A DNA stretch of 64,000 nucleotides from Burkholderiales bacterium (GCA_019509985.1 JAEKLF010000046.1:1-64000), one strand, 5' to 3'; positions 38,793 to 47,876 are shown, counted from the first letter of the stretch. Notes: generated from the letters alone by a model not told the origin. Program-made: numbers and translations.

Positions 38793-41700
38793 AGACGCCA
38801 CGCGCGGTGTCGGGCCGCGACGTCGGCCGCTATCTCGCGCTCTCGGCGGGCATCACCCTCGTCTACTACCTGCTGGGCCGGCTGGGCCTCTTGATGGTGC
38901 TGCCGCCCTACCAGGTGGCGCCCATCTATCCGGCCGCCGGCTGGGGATTGGCGGTGCTGCTGGTGCTGGGGCTGCGCTACCTGCCGGCCGTGGCGCTGGG
39001 GTCCTTCGTCGTGCAGGCCACGACGATGGGCGAGATGGGCGGCGTCGATGGCGGCGTGCTGGGGCTGTCGGTGGGCATAGGCTGCGGCGCGGCGCTGCAG
39101 GCGGCGGCCGGCGCGCTGCTGATGCGGCGCTGGTGCGGCCGGCCGCTGCTGCTGGCCTTGCCGCGCGAGGTGGCGGGTTATCTGGCGGCCGCGGCGCTCG
39201 CCGGTCTCGTCAGCCCCAGCTGCGCGACGCTGCTGCTGAAGGCCTTCGGTGTCATCGCCACGGCGCAGATGGGCCTGGTCTGGACCGTGTGGTGGACGGG
39301 CGACCTGATGGGCGTGCTGATCGCCACGCCCATCACGCTGGCATTGATCGGCCACCCCCGTTCGGCCTGGGCAACGCGGCGCTTCAGCGTCGGCCTGCCG
39401 ATGCTGCTGACGAGCCTGCTCGTCGGCCTGGGCGTGGCCGCGACGACGGAATGGGACCGGCAGCGCAACCGGTCCGACTTCGCACGCGACGCGACCAGCG
39501 CGGCCCAGGACCTGGCCGGCCGGCTGCGCGAGCCGCTGCTGGTGCTGGAAGGCGTGCACGGCCTCCTGAAGGTGAAGCCGCGGCCCACGCGCGACGAGTT
39601 CGCGCGGGCCACCAGCGGCTTTCTGACCGAAGACAGCCCGTTGATCGCGCTCGGTCTGACGCTGCGCGTCGCCCGCGCCGACGTCGCACGCTTCAATGCC
39701 GCGGCCGTGGCCGACGCCTTCCCGGGCGGCTACCAGGCCCGTGACCGCACGCGCGCCGGCGACCTGCGCGTGCCGGTCGACGAAGACATGATGGCCATCC
39801 GCCTCATCGAGCCGCTGTCGCGCAATGTCGGCGCATTGGGCGTCAACGTGCGCACCATCCCCGGCGCGCGCGCGGCCATCGAGAAGGCCGCGCCCCTGGG
39901 CCAGGCGGTGGCGTCGGCGGGCTTCCAGCTGTCGCAGGACCGCGAGGGCGCGGTCGGCGTGGTCGTCTACCAGCCGCTGTACCGAGGCCAGGCGGCGCCG
40001 AGCGAGCAGGCGCTGGACGGCGTTGTCTTCGCGACGCTGCGGCCCGACCTGCTGCTGTCGCGCCTGGCCTCGCACTGGCCCGATCACGTCGGCGCCTGCC
40101 TCATCGACCTGGAGCCCGGCGTCGCCTTTCCGCGACTGGGCGGGCGGCCCGGCTGCGAGGCCGTACAGCGCGGCGACGACGCGACGCTACCGCTGGTGAA
40201 GATGCCGCTGGAGTTCGGCGGCCGGCACTGGGAGGTGCGCGTCTACGACCTGCCGGGCCTCGTGCAGGCGCCGGGGCGCAGCTGGGCCTTCGCGCTGGTG
40301 GGCCTGCTGGCCACGGCCCTGGTGGGCGCGCTGCTGTTGCTGATGTCGGGCCGGACCCAGCATGTCGAGGCGCTCGTGAGCGAACGCACGGCAGCGCTGG
40401 AGCGCGAGATCGCCAATCGCGCCCAGGGCGAGCGCGCGCTGGACCAGAGCGAGCAGCGCTTTCGCAGCATCTTCGAGACGGCGCCCATCGGCATCGCCTT
40501 CACCGACCTGAATGGCGGCTTCCAGGAGGTCAATGCGCACTTCTGCAATCTGGTCGGCCGCCCGGCCGAGGCGCTGATCGGGCGGCGTTCCATCGACGTG
40601 ACTCACGAGGACGACCGTCGCGAGGACATCCGCATGGGCCGCCGGCTGATGCGCGGCGAGATCCCCTTCTACCGACGCCTGAAGCGCTACGTGCACCCCG
40701 ATGGCCGCATCGTGCACGCACGCGTGCTCGTCAGCCTGCTGCGCGGCAGCGACGGGCGGCCGCACCGGCTGGTGGGCGTCGTCGAGGACATCACCGACCA
40801 GCTGCGCATCGAGGAGCTGGACCGGGCCCGCGAGGCCGCCGAGGCGGCCAACCAGGCCAAGAACGAGTTCCTGTCGCGCATGAGCCATGAACTGCGCACG
40901 CCGATGAATGCCATCCTCGGCTTCACGCAGTTGATGCAGATGGACGCCAGCGAGCCGCTGTCCCCCGCCCAGCGCAGCCGCGCCCAGCAGATCTCGCAGG
41001 CCGGCTGGCACCTGCTTGAGATGATCAACGACACGCTGGACCTGTCGCGCATCGAGGCCGGCTCGCTGCGCCTGGAACCGGTCGTGCTGGAGCTGCCGCC
41101 GCTGCTGGCCCGTGCGCTGGCGCTGGTGCAGAACCACGCGGCCGAGCGCGGCCTGGCCATCAGCCAGCGCCTGGACCCCGGCGCGCTGCGCCTGGTGGGC
41201 GACCCGACGCGGGTCACGCAGGTGCTGACCAACCTGCTCAGCAATGCCGTCAAGTACAACCGCGCCGGCGGCAGCGTCGCCATCGAGGCGCACAGCCCCG
41301 CGCCGGGCTGGGTCGAGATCGCCGTGCGCGACACGGGCCTAGGCCTGAGCGAGGAGCAGCGCGCCGCCCTCTTCCAACCCTTCAACCGCCTCGGGCGCGA
41401 ACGCAGCGGCCTGCCCGGCACCGGCATCGGCCTGGTCATCAGCCAGCGCCTGGCCGAGATGATGGGCGGCAGCCTGCGTGCGGAGGCCGTCGATGGCCCC
41501 GGCGCCTGCTTCGTGCTGCGCCTGCCCGCCGCCGGCGCGGCGACGCCGGCGACCTTGGAGGCCCGCCAGCAGGAGCCGGCCGCCCCGCAGGCCGGCCCAC
41601 ACCGGCGCGTGCTCTATGTGGAGGACAACCCGATGAACGTCGAGGTCATGCGCGGCGTCGTGGAGCAGCGCCCCGGCCTGGAGCTGGAGATCGCGACGAC

Positions 41701-41989
41701 GGCCGAGGCCGGGCTGCGTGCGCTGCACGAGCGCCCGCCGGCCCTGCTGCTGCTGGACTGGCAGCTGCCCGACGGCGACGGCCTGACGCTGCTGGCCCGG
41801 CTGCGCGAACTCGGCAGCACGCCGCCGCCGGTCATCGTCGTGTCGGCCAATGCGCAGCCCGAACAGATCGCGCTGGCCCATACGGCCGGTGCCGAGCACT
41901 ATCTGACCAAGCCGCTGGACGTGGGCGAGCTGCTGGCCCTGGTTGACGAATTGTTGGCATCGGGCCCGGCAGCGGAGGGGGCAGAATGA
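38789..41989 (+). CDS. Membrane hybrid histidine kinase (MASE1-CHASE-PAS-HisKA-HATPase-REC)
   Basis: 1066 residues from the ATG at 38789, which overlaps the permease stop; GGGAGG lies about ten bases upstream. Residues 1-220 form a MASE1-like integral membrane sensor (PPYQVAPIYPAAGWGLAVLLVLGLRYLPAVALGSF). A periplasmic CHASE domain follows (about 230-480, with SRNVGALGVNVRTIPGARAAIEKA), then a helix at about 497-520, a coiled coil, and a PAS domain (550-670). HisKA has H700 (RMSHELRTPMNAILG); the ATPase domain follows (NLLSNAVKYN, DTGLGLSEEQ, GTGIGLVISQ). The C-terminal receiver has D990 (LLLDWQLPDGDG). The ligand is unknown. A cheW gene starts 31 bases after the stop. Confidence 0.94.
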   Translation: MKTPRAVSGRDVGRYLALSAGITLVYYLLGRLGLLMVLPPYQVAPIYPAAGWGLAVLLVLGLRYLPAVALGSFVVQATTMGEMGGVDGGVLGLSVGIGCGAALQAAAGALLMRRWCGRPLLLALPREVAGYLAAAALAGLVSPSCATLLLKAFGVIATAQMGLVWTVWWTGDLMGVLIATPITLALIGHPRSAWATRRFSVGLPMLLTSLLVGLGVAATTEWDRQRNRSDFARDATSAAQDLAGRLREPLLVLEGVHGLLKVKPRPTRDEFARATSGFLTEDSPLIALGLTLRVARADVARFNAAAVADAFPGGYQARDRTRAGDLRVPVDEDMMAIRLIEPLSRNVGALGVNVRTIPGARAAIEKAAPLGQAVASAGFQLSQDREGAVGVVVYQPLYRGQAAPSEQALDGVVFATLRPDLLLSRLASHWPDHVGACLIDLEPGVAFPRLGGRPGCEAVQRGDDATLPLVKMPLEFGGRHWEVRVYDLPGLVQAPGRSWAFALVGLLATALVGALLLLMSGRTQHVEALVSERTAALEREIANRAQGERALDQSEQRFRSIFETAPIGIAFTDLNGGFQEVNAHFCNLVGRPAEALIGRRSIDVTHEDDRREDIRMGRRLMRGEIPFYRRLKRYVHPDGRIVHARVLVSLLRGSDGRPHRLVGVVEDITDQLRIEELDRAREAAEAANQAKNEFLSRMSHELRTPMNAILGFTQLMQMDASEPLSPAQRSRAQQISQAGWHLLEMINDTLDLSRIEAGSLRLEPVVLELPPLLARALALVQNHAAERGLAISQRLDPGALRLVGDPTRVTQVLTNLLSNAVKYNRAGGSVAIEAHSPAPGWVEIAVRDTGLGLSEEQRAALFQPFNRLGRERSGLPGTGIGLVISQRLAEMMGGSLRAEAVDGPGACFVLRLPAAGAATPATLEARQQEPAAPQAGPHRRVLYVEDNPMNVEVMRGVVEQRPGLELEIATTAEAGLRALHERPPALLLLDWQLPDGDGLTLLARLRELGSTPPPVIVVSANAQPEQIALAHTAGAEHYLTKPLDVGELLALVDELLASGPAAEGAE

Positions 41990-42020
41990 GGGCCTTCCCC
42001 TTCCTCCAGCGCAGCGCCCG

Positions 42021-42521
42021 ATGAGCTCCACCGACCTCGTTCCCAGCACCGGTGCCCAGGCCATGCAAACCCTGGGCCGCGCCGACGGCCGCCAATTCCT
42101 GACCTTTCGTATCGCCGAGGAGGAATACGGCCTGGACATCCTGCGCGTGCAGGAGATCCGCTCCTACGAAGCACCCACCCGTGTCGCCAACGCACCGAGC
42201 TTCGTCAAGGGCGTCGTCAACCTGCGCGGCGTCATCGTGCCCATCCTGGACCTGCGGCTGCGCCTGGGCCAGACGGGCGAATACAACGCCTTCACGGTGG
42301 TCATCGTGCTGAACGTGTCCGGCCGCGTCGTCGGCATCGTCGTCGACTCGGTGTCGGACGTGCTGGAGCTGAGCGCCGGCGAAATCAAGGCCCGCCCCGA
42401 GGTGCCGGCCGCCATGGACGCCCGCTTCATCACCGGCCTGGGCAAGATCGGCGATCGCATGCTGATCCTGCTGGACATCGAAGCGATGATCAAAAGTCCG
42501 GATTTCGGGCTCGTCGACTAA
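42021..42521 (+). CDS. cheW: CheW-like coupling protein (second copy)
   Basis: 166 residues from the ATG at 42021; the open frame starts earlier, inside the kinase gene. One CheW domain with [51 protein letters not shown] and [21 protein letters not shown]. It is very like the CheW at 19523-20047, including the stretch around EIRSYE, so the two look like paralogues from a recent duplication. No cheA, cheY or receptor gene lies nearby; the upstream partner is the MASE1 hybrid kinase. It may serve the main array or a separate one. Confidence 0.93.
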   Translation: MSSTDLVPSTGAQAMQTLGRADGRQFLTFRIAEEEYGLDILRVQEIRSYEAPTRVANAPSFVKGVVNLRGVIVPILDLRLRLGQTGEYNAFTVVIVLNVSGRVVGIVVDSVSDVLELSAGEIKARPEVPAAMDARFITGLGKIGDRMLILLDIEAMIKSPDFGLVD

Positions 42522-42554
42522 CAAAAGTTAGTGACCGCACACTGTTTAAACCTC

Positions 42555-42571
42555 AGCAACACTGCGTTGCT
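42555..42571. promoter_or_regulatory. Inverted repeat upstream of the rpoH promoter
   Basis: AGCAAC-ACTGC-GTTGCT, with a further AGCAAC three bases downstream (42574-42579). It lies between the cheW stop and the CIRCE element. It could be a weak transcription stop for cheW or an extra operator for rpoH. No T-run follows. Confidence 0.35.
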
Positions 42572-42589
42572 ACAGCAACATCGTTGGGC

Positions 42590-42619
42590 TTAGCACTCGC
42601 CAAAGCAGAGTGCTAATAT
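42590..42619 (+). promoter_or_regulatory. CIRCE element (HrcA operator) overlapping the rpoH promoter
   Basis: TTAGCACTC (42590-42598), nine bases, GAGTGCTAA (42608-42616): a perfect match to the CIRCE consensus bound by the heat-shock repressor HrcA. A TAATAT at 42614-42619 can serve as the -10, and TTAGCA at 42590-42595 as a -35 with 18 bases between, so HrcA would block RNA polymerase directly. The rpoH start is 50 bases after the -10. This would place the sigma-32 gene under HrcA repression. Confidence 0.9.
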
Positions 42620-42668
42620 CTCGCTCACCGGGGCATTCCACGCCGCGGCTTAGCAAGGATTCAAGACG

Positions 42669-43586
42669 ATGTCTGCTTCATCCGCCATTGCCGTCCGCGA
42701 CCCCTGGGCCCTTGTGCCCTCGCTGGGCAATCTGGACGCGTACATCTCCGCCGTCAACCGCCTGCCGCTGCTGACGGCGGAGGAAGAAGGCGCTGCCGCA
42801 CGCAGCCTGCGCGACAAGGGCGACCTGGAAGGCGCCGGCCGGTTGGTGCTGTCCCACCTGCGCCTGGTGGTGGCCATCTCGCGCCAGTACATGGGCTATG
42901 GCCTGCCCCAGGGCGACCTGATCCAGGAAGGCAACGTCGGCCTGATGAAGGCCGTCAAGCGCTTCGACCCGGACCAGGGCGTGCGCCTGGTCAGCTATGC
43001 CATGCACTGGATCAAGGCCGAGATCCACGAGTACATCCTGAAGAACTGGCGCATGGTCAAGGTCGCAACGACCAAGGCCCAGCGCAAGCTGTTCTTCAAC
43101 CTGCGCTCCATGAAGCACCAGCTCAAGGCCGGCCAGGATGACGCCTCGACGCACCGCAACACCCTGACCGACGCTGAGGTGGCCCATGTGGCCAGCACGC
43201 TGAACGTCAAGCGTGAGGAAGTGCTGGAGATGGAAACCCGCATGTCGGGCGGTGACGTGGCGCTGGAGCCTCAGACCGACGACGAGGGCGAGAGCTTCGC
43301 GCCCATCGCCTATCTGGCCGACGACAGCCATGAGCCGACGCGCGTCATCGAGGCGCGCTCCCGCGACGAACTCGCCGGCAACGGCATCGGCCGTGCGCTG
43401 GACGTGCTGGACCCGCGCAGCCGCCGCATCGTCGAGGAGCGCTGGCTGAAGGTGAACGACGATTCATCGGGCGGCATGACGCTGCACGAGCTGGCCGCCG
43501 AGTACGGCGTGTCCGCCGAGCGCATCCGCCAGATCGAAGTGGCGGCGATGAAGAAGATGAAGAAGGCGCTGACCGAGACGGCCTGA
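42669..43586 (+). CDS. rpoH: RNA polymerase heat-shock sigma factor RpoH (sigma-32)
   Basis: 305 residues. Sigma-70 family, with region 2 (GDLIQEGNVGLMKAVKRFDPDQGVRLVSYAMHWIKAEIHEYIL) and region 4 (LHELAAEYGVSAERIRQIEVAAMKKMKKAL). The RpoH box, found only in sigma-32 proteins, reads QRKLFFNLRSMK and is nearly identical to the consensus QRKLFFNLRK. It directs transcription of chaperone and protease genes upon heat shock. A perfect CIRCE element covers its promoter. The ATG at 42669 is preceded by AAGGATTCAAGACG. A terminator follows 17 bases after the stop. Confidence 0.97.
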   Translation: MSASSAIAVRDPWALVPSLGNLDAYISAVNRLPLLTAEEEGAAARSLRDKGDLEGAGRLVLSHLRLVVAISRQYMGYGLPQGDLIQEGNVGLMKAVKRFDPDQGVRLVSYAMHWIKAEIHEYILKNWRMVKVATTKAQRKLFFNLRSMKHQLKAGQDDASTHRNTLTDAEVAHVASTLNVKREEVLEMETRMSGGDVALEPQTDDEGESFAPIAYLADDSHEPTRVIEARSRDELAGNGIGRALDVLDPRSRRIVEERWLKVNDDSSGGMTLHELAAEYGVSAERIRQIEVAAMKKMKKALTETA

Positions 43587-43603
43587 GCCTCGGTCGCCCC
43601 AGG

Positions 43604-43628
43604 AAAAAGGCCCCTCGCGGGCCTTTTT
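43604..43628. terminator. Bidirectional intrinsic terminator between rpoH and the SCO gene
   Basis: AAAAAGGCCC-CTCGC-GGGCCTTTTT, a 10-bp perfect stem with an A-run on one side and T-run on the other. It directly abuts the stop codon of the SCO gene on the minus strand and serves both convergent units. Confidence 0.88.
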
Positions 43629-44246
43629 CTATTTCTTGGCGGCGGTGTCCTTGGCTTCCGCCAGCAGCAGCTTGATGTCGTCCGCCAGCGGCTGGGCGCC
43701 GGCGCCGTAGCGGGCGTAGACGCGCACGCGGCCTTCGGTGTCGAAGATGAAGCTCGCGGCGGTGTGATCCATCGTGTAGGTCTCGGGCGTCTTGCCCGGT
43801 ACCTTGGCATAGAAGATCTTGAACTCCTTGGCGGCGGCCTGGGTCTGCTCCTCGCTGCCGCGCAGGCCGATGAAGCTGGGGTCGAAGCTGGCGAGGTAGG
43901 GCTTGAGCAGTGCGGCCGTGTCGCGCTCGGGGTCGATGGTGACGAAGATGCCCTGCACCTTGTCGCCGTCGGCGCCCAGCGACCGCTTGACCTCGGCGAT
44001 CTCGGCCATCGTCGTCGGGCAGACGTCGGGGCATTGCGTGTAGCCGAAGAAGACCACCAGCACCTTGCCCTTGAAGTCGGCCAGCGAACGGACACGGCCG
44101 TCCTGGTCGGTCAGGTTCAGAGTCTTGGCGTAGTCGGCGCCGGTCAACTCGATGCCCTTGAAGGCGGGCTTGTCGGGACCGGCCTTCTGGCAGCCCGCGA
44201 GGGCGAGAGCGGCCAATGCAGCGAGGGCGAAACGGCGAGTGCTCAT
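43629..44246 (-). CDS. SCO1/SenC copper-delivery lipoprotein
   Basis: 205 residues from the ATG at 44246. A lipoprotein signal ends in LALAGC. The thioredoxin-like SCO domain has the copper-binding C-x3-C ([11 protein letters not shown]) and the distal histidine ([11 protein letters not shown]). SCO proteins deliver copper to the CuA site of cytochrome oxidase subunit II, encoded at 51518-52702. It overlaps ctaB by four bases (ATGA) and is the last gene of the oxidase assembly run. The terminator lies right after its stop codon. Confidence 0.94.
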   Translation of the reverse strand: MSTRRFALAALAALALAGCQKAGPDKPAFKGIELTGADYAKTLNLTDQDGRVRSLADFKGKVLVVFFGYTQCPDVCPTTMAEIAEVKRSLGADGDKVQGIFVTIDPERDTAALLKPYLASFDPSFIGLRGSEEQTQAAAKEFKIFYAKVPGKTPETYTMDHTAASFIFDTEGRVRVYARYGAGAQPLADDIKLLLAEAKDTAAKK

Positions 44247-45148
44247 GGGAGGTAGTGGTCGATCAACAGGGCTGCGAAGAGCAGCGACAGATGCCAGATG
44301 GAGAACCAGAAGGTCCGCCGCGCGAGCATCTCCGAATACGAGCGCCAGAGCCGGAAGGCATAGCCGCAAAAGCCCAGGCCCAGCGCCACGGCGCAGACCA
44401 GGTAGAACCAGCCGCTCATGCCGGTCAGGAAGGGCAGCAGCGTGGCTGCGAACAGCACCCAGGTGTAGAGGAAGATCTGCAGCCGCGTGTAGTCGTTGCC
44501 GTGCGTGACCGGCAGCATGGGCAGGCCAGCGCGGGCGTAGTCCTCGGCGCGGTACAGCGCCAGCGCCCAGAAGTGCGGCGGCGTCCACAGGAAGATGATG
44601 AGGCACAGCAGCCAGGGCTCGGGGCCCAGGTCACCCCGCAGCGCGGCCCAGCCCAGCACCGGTGGCATCGCGCCCGACGCGCCGCCGATGACGATGTTCT
44701 GCGGCGTCGTGGGCTTGAGGACGACGGTGTAGATGACGGCGTAGCCGACGAAGGTGGCGAAGGTCAGCCACATCGTCAGCAGGTTCACGTACAGGCCCAG
44801 CAGCGCCATGCCGGCCGCGCACAGCAGGGCGGAGAAGGCCAGCGTTTGCGGGCGGCTCAGCTCGCCCTTGGCGGTGGCGCGCCAGGCGGTGCGTTTCATG
44901 CGCGCGTCGATGCCGTCCTCGATGAGGCAGTTGAATGCCGCAGCTGCGCCGGCGACCAGCCAGATGCCGGCTATTGCCGCGAGCATGGTCAGCGCCTGTT
45001 CGAGCGAAGGCAGCCCCGGCACGGCCAGGGCCATGCCGATGGCCGCGCAGAAGACGATGAGCTGGACGACGCGCGGCTTGGTCAGCTGGTAGAACTGCTG
45101 CCAGCGCGGGCTGTGCACAAAGGCACTGGCGGTGGACGTGGAGGCCAT
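44243..45148 (-). CDS. ctaB: Protoheme IX farnesyltransferase (heme O synthase)
   Basis: 301 residues from the ATG at 45148. A UbiA-family prenyltransferase with about eight or nine membrane helices. The polyprenyl-diphosphate motif is [15 protein letters not shown], with the expected Asn and Asp residues, and the second motif region reads [25 protein letters not shown], which is characteristic of CyoE/CtaB. It adds a farnesyl group to heme B to give heme O, the precursor of heme A. Its stop overlaps the SCO start and its start lies two bases after the ctaA stop, so the genes form a tight operon. Confidence 0.96.
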   Translation of the reverse strand: MASTSTASAFVHSPRWQQFYQLTKPRVVQLIVFCAAIGMALAVPGLPSLEQALTMLAAIAGIWLVAGAAAAFNCLIEDGIDARMKRTAWRATAKGELSRPQTLAFSALLCAAGMALLGLYVNLLTMWLTFATFVGYAVIYTVVLKPTTPQNIVIGGASGAMPPVLGWAALRGDLGPEPWLLCLIIFLWTPPHFWALALYRAEDYARAGLPMLPVTHGNDYTRLQIFLYTWVLFAATLLPFLTGMSGWFYLVCAVALGLGFCGYAFRLWRSYSEMLARRTFWFSIWHLSLLFAALLIDHYLP

Positions 45149-45150
45149 GG

Positions 45151-46248
45151 TCAAGTTTGCGCCTTCAGGCGCGCGAGCAAGGTGGTGAGCAGGGCCAGCA
45201 GCATCGCAGCGCCGGCGGTGTGAGCGAGGGCCGCGACGATGGGCCAGTCGAGCACGACGTTGGACAGGCCGGAGGCGAACTGCCAGCCGGCGGCGGCCAG
45301 CAGCCAGCGCGTCCAGGCCCGTGCGGGCCGGCCCGCGTGTCGATGGATGGCCCAGGCCAGTGCGAGGATGGCCGAAAGAACGACGACCGCGCCGATGCGG
45401 TGGGCCATGTGGATGGCGGCCAGCGCCTCGAAGCCGAGCCAGCCACCGCCGGCCCGCTGACCCAGCTCGCGCCAGAGCTGGAAGCCCTGCGCGAAGTCCA
45501 GCGGCGGCCACCACTGGCCGCCGTGGCAGGTGGGGAACTCGTCGCAGGCCAGCACCGCGTAGTTGGTGCTGACCCAGCCACCGAGCGCCACCTGGATCAG
45601 CGTCAGCACGAGGACGACTGCGGCGGCACGGCGCAACGGCGCAGGCACGGCCAGCGGCTGCGGCCCGTAGGCCTCGCGCTGCCAGGCCAGCAGCATCAGC
45701 AGGCCCATGCCGAACAGCAGGTGCAGCGTGACGATGGCGGGGAAGAGCTTCATCGTCACCGTCAGCGCGCCAAAGGCGCCCTGCACGCAGACCCAGACCA
45801 GCGTCAGCGTCGGCAGCCAGGGCGAGGGTGCGGCTTCGCTCGCATGGCGCTTGAGCCTCAAGCTCAGCACGGTCGTAACGAGGATGAGCAGGCCCACGCC
45901 GCTGGCGAGGTAGCGGTGGACCATCTCGATCCAGGCCTTGCCATGCGTGACCGGGCCGGTCGGCATCGCCGCCTGCGCCGCTTCGATGTGCTCGTGCGCG
46001 CCGGCCGGGCTGGCGGCGGAGTAGCAGCCCGGCCAGTCGGGGCAACCCAGGCCCGAGTCGGTCAGGCGCGTGAAGGCGCCGAAGACGATGAGGTCGAAGG
46101 TCAGGAACAGCGTCAGCAGCGTCAGCGCGCGCAACCGGCCCGCGGGCGTGCTGGCCCGCGAGCGCTGCCTCCACCAGATCAGCGGCCCGATGGCGACGGC
46201 GCCACCGATGGCAGCGACCTGGCCCAGCGGAAGCAGGAGCTCGTTCAT
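45151..46248 (-). CDS. ctaA: Heme A synthase (COX15/CtaA)
   Basis: 365 residues from the ATG at 46248, with eight predicted membrane helices. Conserved histidines expected to bind heme are in [18 protein letters not shown] (read [11 protein letters not shown]), HMAHRIGA and LAHTAGAAM. The periplasmic [16 protein letters not shown] segment is a hallmark of the family. It oxidises the C8 methyl of heme O to make heme A for the aa3 oxidase. The start overlaps the preceding gene by four bases (ATGA). Confidence 0.95.
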   Translation of the reverse strand: MNELLLPLGQVAAIGGAVAIGPLIWWRQRSRASTPAGRLRALTLLTLFLTFDLIVFGAFTRLTDSGLGCPDWPGCYSAASPAGAHEHIEAAQAAMPTGPVTHGKAWIEMVHRYLASGVGLLILVTTVLSLRLKRHASEAAPSPWLPTLTLVWVCVQGAFGALTVTMKLFPAIVTLHLLFGMGLLMLLAWQREAYGPQPLAVPAPLRRAAAVVLVLTLIQVALGGWVSTNYAVLACDEFPTCHGGQWWPPLDFAQGFQLWRELGQRAGGGWLGFEALAAIHMAHRIGAVVVLSAILALAWAIHRHAGRPARAWTRWLLAAAGWQFASGLSNVVLDWPIVAALAHTAGAAMLLALLTTLLARLKAQT

Positions 46249-46949
46249 CGGCCCGCGTTGTCCCAGCTCGCGCTGGCGCGCAGCAGCTTGTCGAGATCGG
46301 CCTTGAGCTTCTTGGGCTCCGGCGCGCCGGGCGCGCGCAGCATCCAGCGGCCCATCGGATCGACGACGTAGAAGTGGTCGGCCAGTGTCTGGCCGGCGGC
46401 CGGCTTGAGCCAGGCGTCCAAACGCTCGCGCGGCACGCGCAGCACGGTGACCTCGGCGCCTGGCTGGCTGATGGCCGCCAGCAGCTTGGCGTCGGGCAGC
46501 GCATCGCCGGGCACCAGCCAGAGCTTGTCGACGCGGCCACGCTCCTTGCCGAGCATTTCGCGCAGCTGGCGCTGCACATAAAGCTGGCGCTCGCAGGCCT
46601 CGCCGCAGGCGGCGGGCTGTACGACGGTCAGCAGCCACTGGCCGCGCAGCGATGCGGCGGGCACGGCGTGGCCTTGCAGGTCGGTCAGCGGCAGGTCGGC
46701 GGGCATGTCGATGGCCGGCGCGATCAGCTCGCCATAGGCCGAGCCACGCGGCTGCACGACGTAGAAGGTGAAGTAGGACGCGACGACGGGCGCCGCGCAC
46801 AGGGCCAGCACGAGCAGCATCTGCCAGCGGCCGGCGCGCTGCCGCGGCACAGCCCGCGGGTCGGGCAGGCTGTGCACGGCGAAGCTGAGCGGCGTCAGCG
46901 AATCATGGCTGCTTGCGGAGCCGGGGGCGGACGAGTTGGAACCAGACAT
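46245..46949 (-). CDS. Membrane-anchored SCO-like protein of the oxidase operon
   Basis: 234 residues. One N-terminal membrane helix (about 43-66, [22 protein letters not shown]) is followed by a thioredoxin-like domain that carries [10 protein letters not shown], a C-x3-C spacing as in SCO proteins (CPDVC in the true SCO gene nearby). Other SCO landmarks are weak, and the distal region reads [16 protein letters not shown], where a His lies near the place expected for the third copper ligand. The same position in other Burkholderiales oxidase loci is held by a protein of unknown exact role. It overlaps SURF1 upstream by about 46 bases, so a later start is possible, and ctaA downstream by four. 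Confidence 0.7.
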   Translation of the reverse strand: MSGSNSSAPGSASSHDSLTPLSFAVHSLPDPRAVPRQRAGRWQMLLVLALCAAPVVASYFTFYVVQPRGSAYGELIAPAIDMPADLPLTDLQGHAVPAASLRGQWLLTVVQPAACGEACERQLYVQRQLREMLGKERGRVDKLWLVPGDALPDAKLLAAISQPGAEVTVLRVPRERLDAWLKPAAGQTLADHFYVVDPMGRWMLRAPGAPEPKKLKADLDKLLRASASWDNAGR

Positions 46950-47613
46950 AGAGGGCGAGGATCAGCGCGCAGAGCGCGAACCATTGGAAGGCATAGCCGT
47001 AGTGCTTGTGCAGGCCGAGGTCGGGCGGGGGCCAGTGGCGCAGCAGGCCATCGTCGGCGCCGGAAGCGGCGGTCTGCACGACGGTCAGCGGCAGCAGCTT
47101 GAGGCCGGACTCGACGGCGAAGGCCGCAGGATCGAGATTTTGCCGGATCGCTCCGCTCGAGCCTGAACCGAGTTCGTAAAGCCGCGACGGCGAGGCGGCC
47201 AGACGGCCGACCACCTCGACTTCGCCGGCCGGCGTGGCAACGGGAGGCAGTTGCGTGCGGTCGACCTGGTTGCGCGGTGCCCAACCACGCTGCACCAGGA
47301 TGGCCTCGGGGCGGCCCGCCAGCCGCAGCGGCGTCACGACGAAGAAGCCGGTGTGGCCATCCATGGGGCGGTTGTCCAGCCAGACGCTGCGCTCGGCGAC
47401 CCAGGTGCCGCGCAGCGCGACGCGACGGTGCAGCTGATCGCCCCCGCCCAGGTCGGCGTTGGCGATGGCGGGGCGTTGTGCCTCGGCGTCGATGGCCGTC
47501 TGCAGCGCGATCTTCTGCGCGGCGCGGTCGAGCTGCCAGACGCCCAGGCGGGCCGTCAGCGCGGCGCCAAGCAGCGTCGCCGCCAGCAGCAGCCAGCCGC
47601 GGCGGTTCAGCAC
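46903..47613 (-). CDS. SURF1 family cytochrome oxidase assembly protein
   Basis: 236 residues from a GTG at 47613; the open frame is longer but the N-terminal membrane helix (RRGWLLLAATLLGAALTARLG) starts here. A second helix lies near the C-terminus ([17 protein letters not shown]), the two-helix plan of SURF1. Typical segments include RGTWVAERSVWLDNRPMDG, VQRGWAPRN and the late HYGYAFQWFA. SURF1 helps insert heme A into oxidase subunit I. It is the first gene of the leftward run to the SCO gene. The divergent small membrane protein starts 30 bases away. Confidence 0.93.
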   Translation of the reverse strand: MLNRRGWLLLAATLLGAALTARLGVWQLDRAAQKIALQTAIDAEAQRPAIANADLGGGDQLHRRVALRGTWVAERSVWLDNRPMDGHTGFFVVTPLRLAGRPEAILVQRGWAPRNQVDRTQLPPVATPAGEVEVVGRLAASPSRLYELGSGSSGAIRQNLDPAAFAVESGLKLLPLTVVQTAASGADDGLLRHWPPPDLGLHKHYGYAFQWFALCALILALYVWFQLVRPRLRKQP

Positions 47614-47643
47614 GGACGGACCCCGCGCGGATAATCCGCCGTC

Positions 47644-47862
47644 ATGAAATTCGTGATCCTGATCGCCTTCATCGGCATCCTCGGCGCGCTGGCGGCAGCC
47701 GGCTTCTTCATGCTGCGCAATGGCCGCAGCGACAAGCGCGGGCCGAACATGGCGCGCGCGCTGGCGGTGCGCGTGGGCGTGTCGGTGGCGCTGTTCGCCT
47801 TCATCCTGTTCTGCTGGTTCATGGGCTGGATCGAGCCGACCGGGTTGCCAGTGCGGCGCTGA
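47644..47862 (+). CDS. Small twin-transmembrane protein (DUF2909 type)
   Basis: 72 residues with two membrane helices (about 3-24 and 41-62) and a short basic loop (RNGRSDKRGPN). The layout and position, between coxC and SURF1, fit the DUF2909 twin-transmembrane protein of betaproteobacterial oxidase loci. Its function is not known. It is the only gene of this locus on the plus strand. A GATAAT at 47630-47635 ends only eight bases before the ATG, so the transcript may have almost no leader. No Shine-Dalgarno sequence is seen. Confidence 0.8.
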   Translation: MKFVILIAFIGILGALAAAGFFMLRNGRSDKRGPNMARALAVRVGVSVALFAFILFCWFMGWIEPTGLPVRR

Positions 47863-47876
47863 TGCACGCCAACAAA

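Noticed and set aside
36111..38801. 896-codon minus-strand open frame opposite the FtsX-like permease
   Set aside because: Antisense shadow with Gln/His/Arg-rich repeats and no recognisable domain; its 3' part also runs through the tRNA gene.
44243..46579. 778-codon frame spanning ctaB and much of ctaA
   Set aside because: Only the part from 45148 onwards reads as CtaB. The upstream portion is an out-of-frame reading of ctaA, not a fusion.
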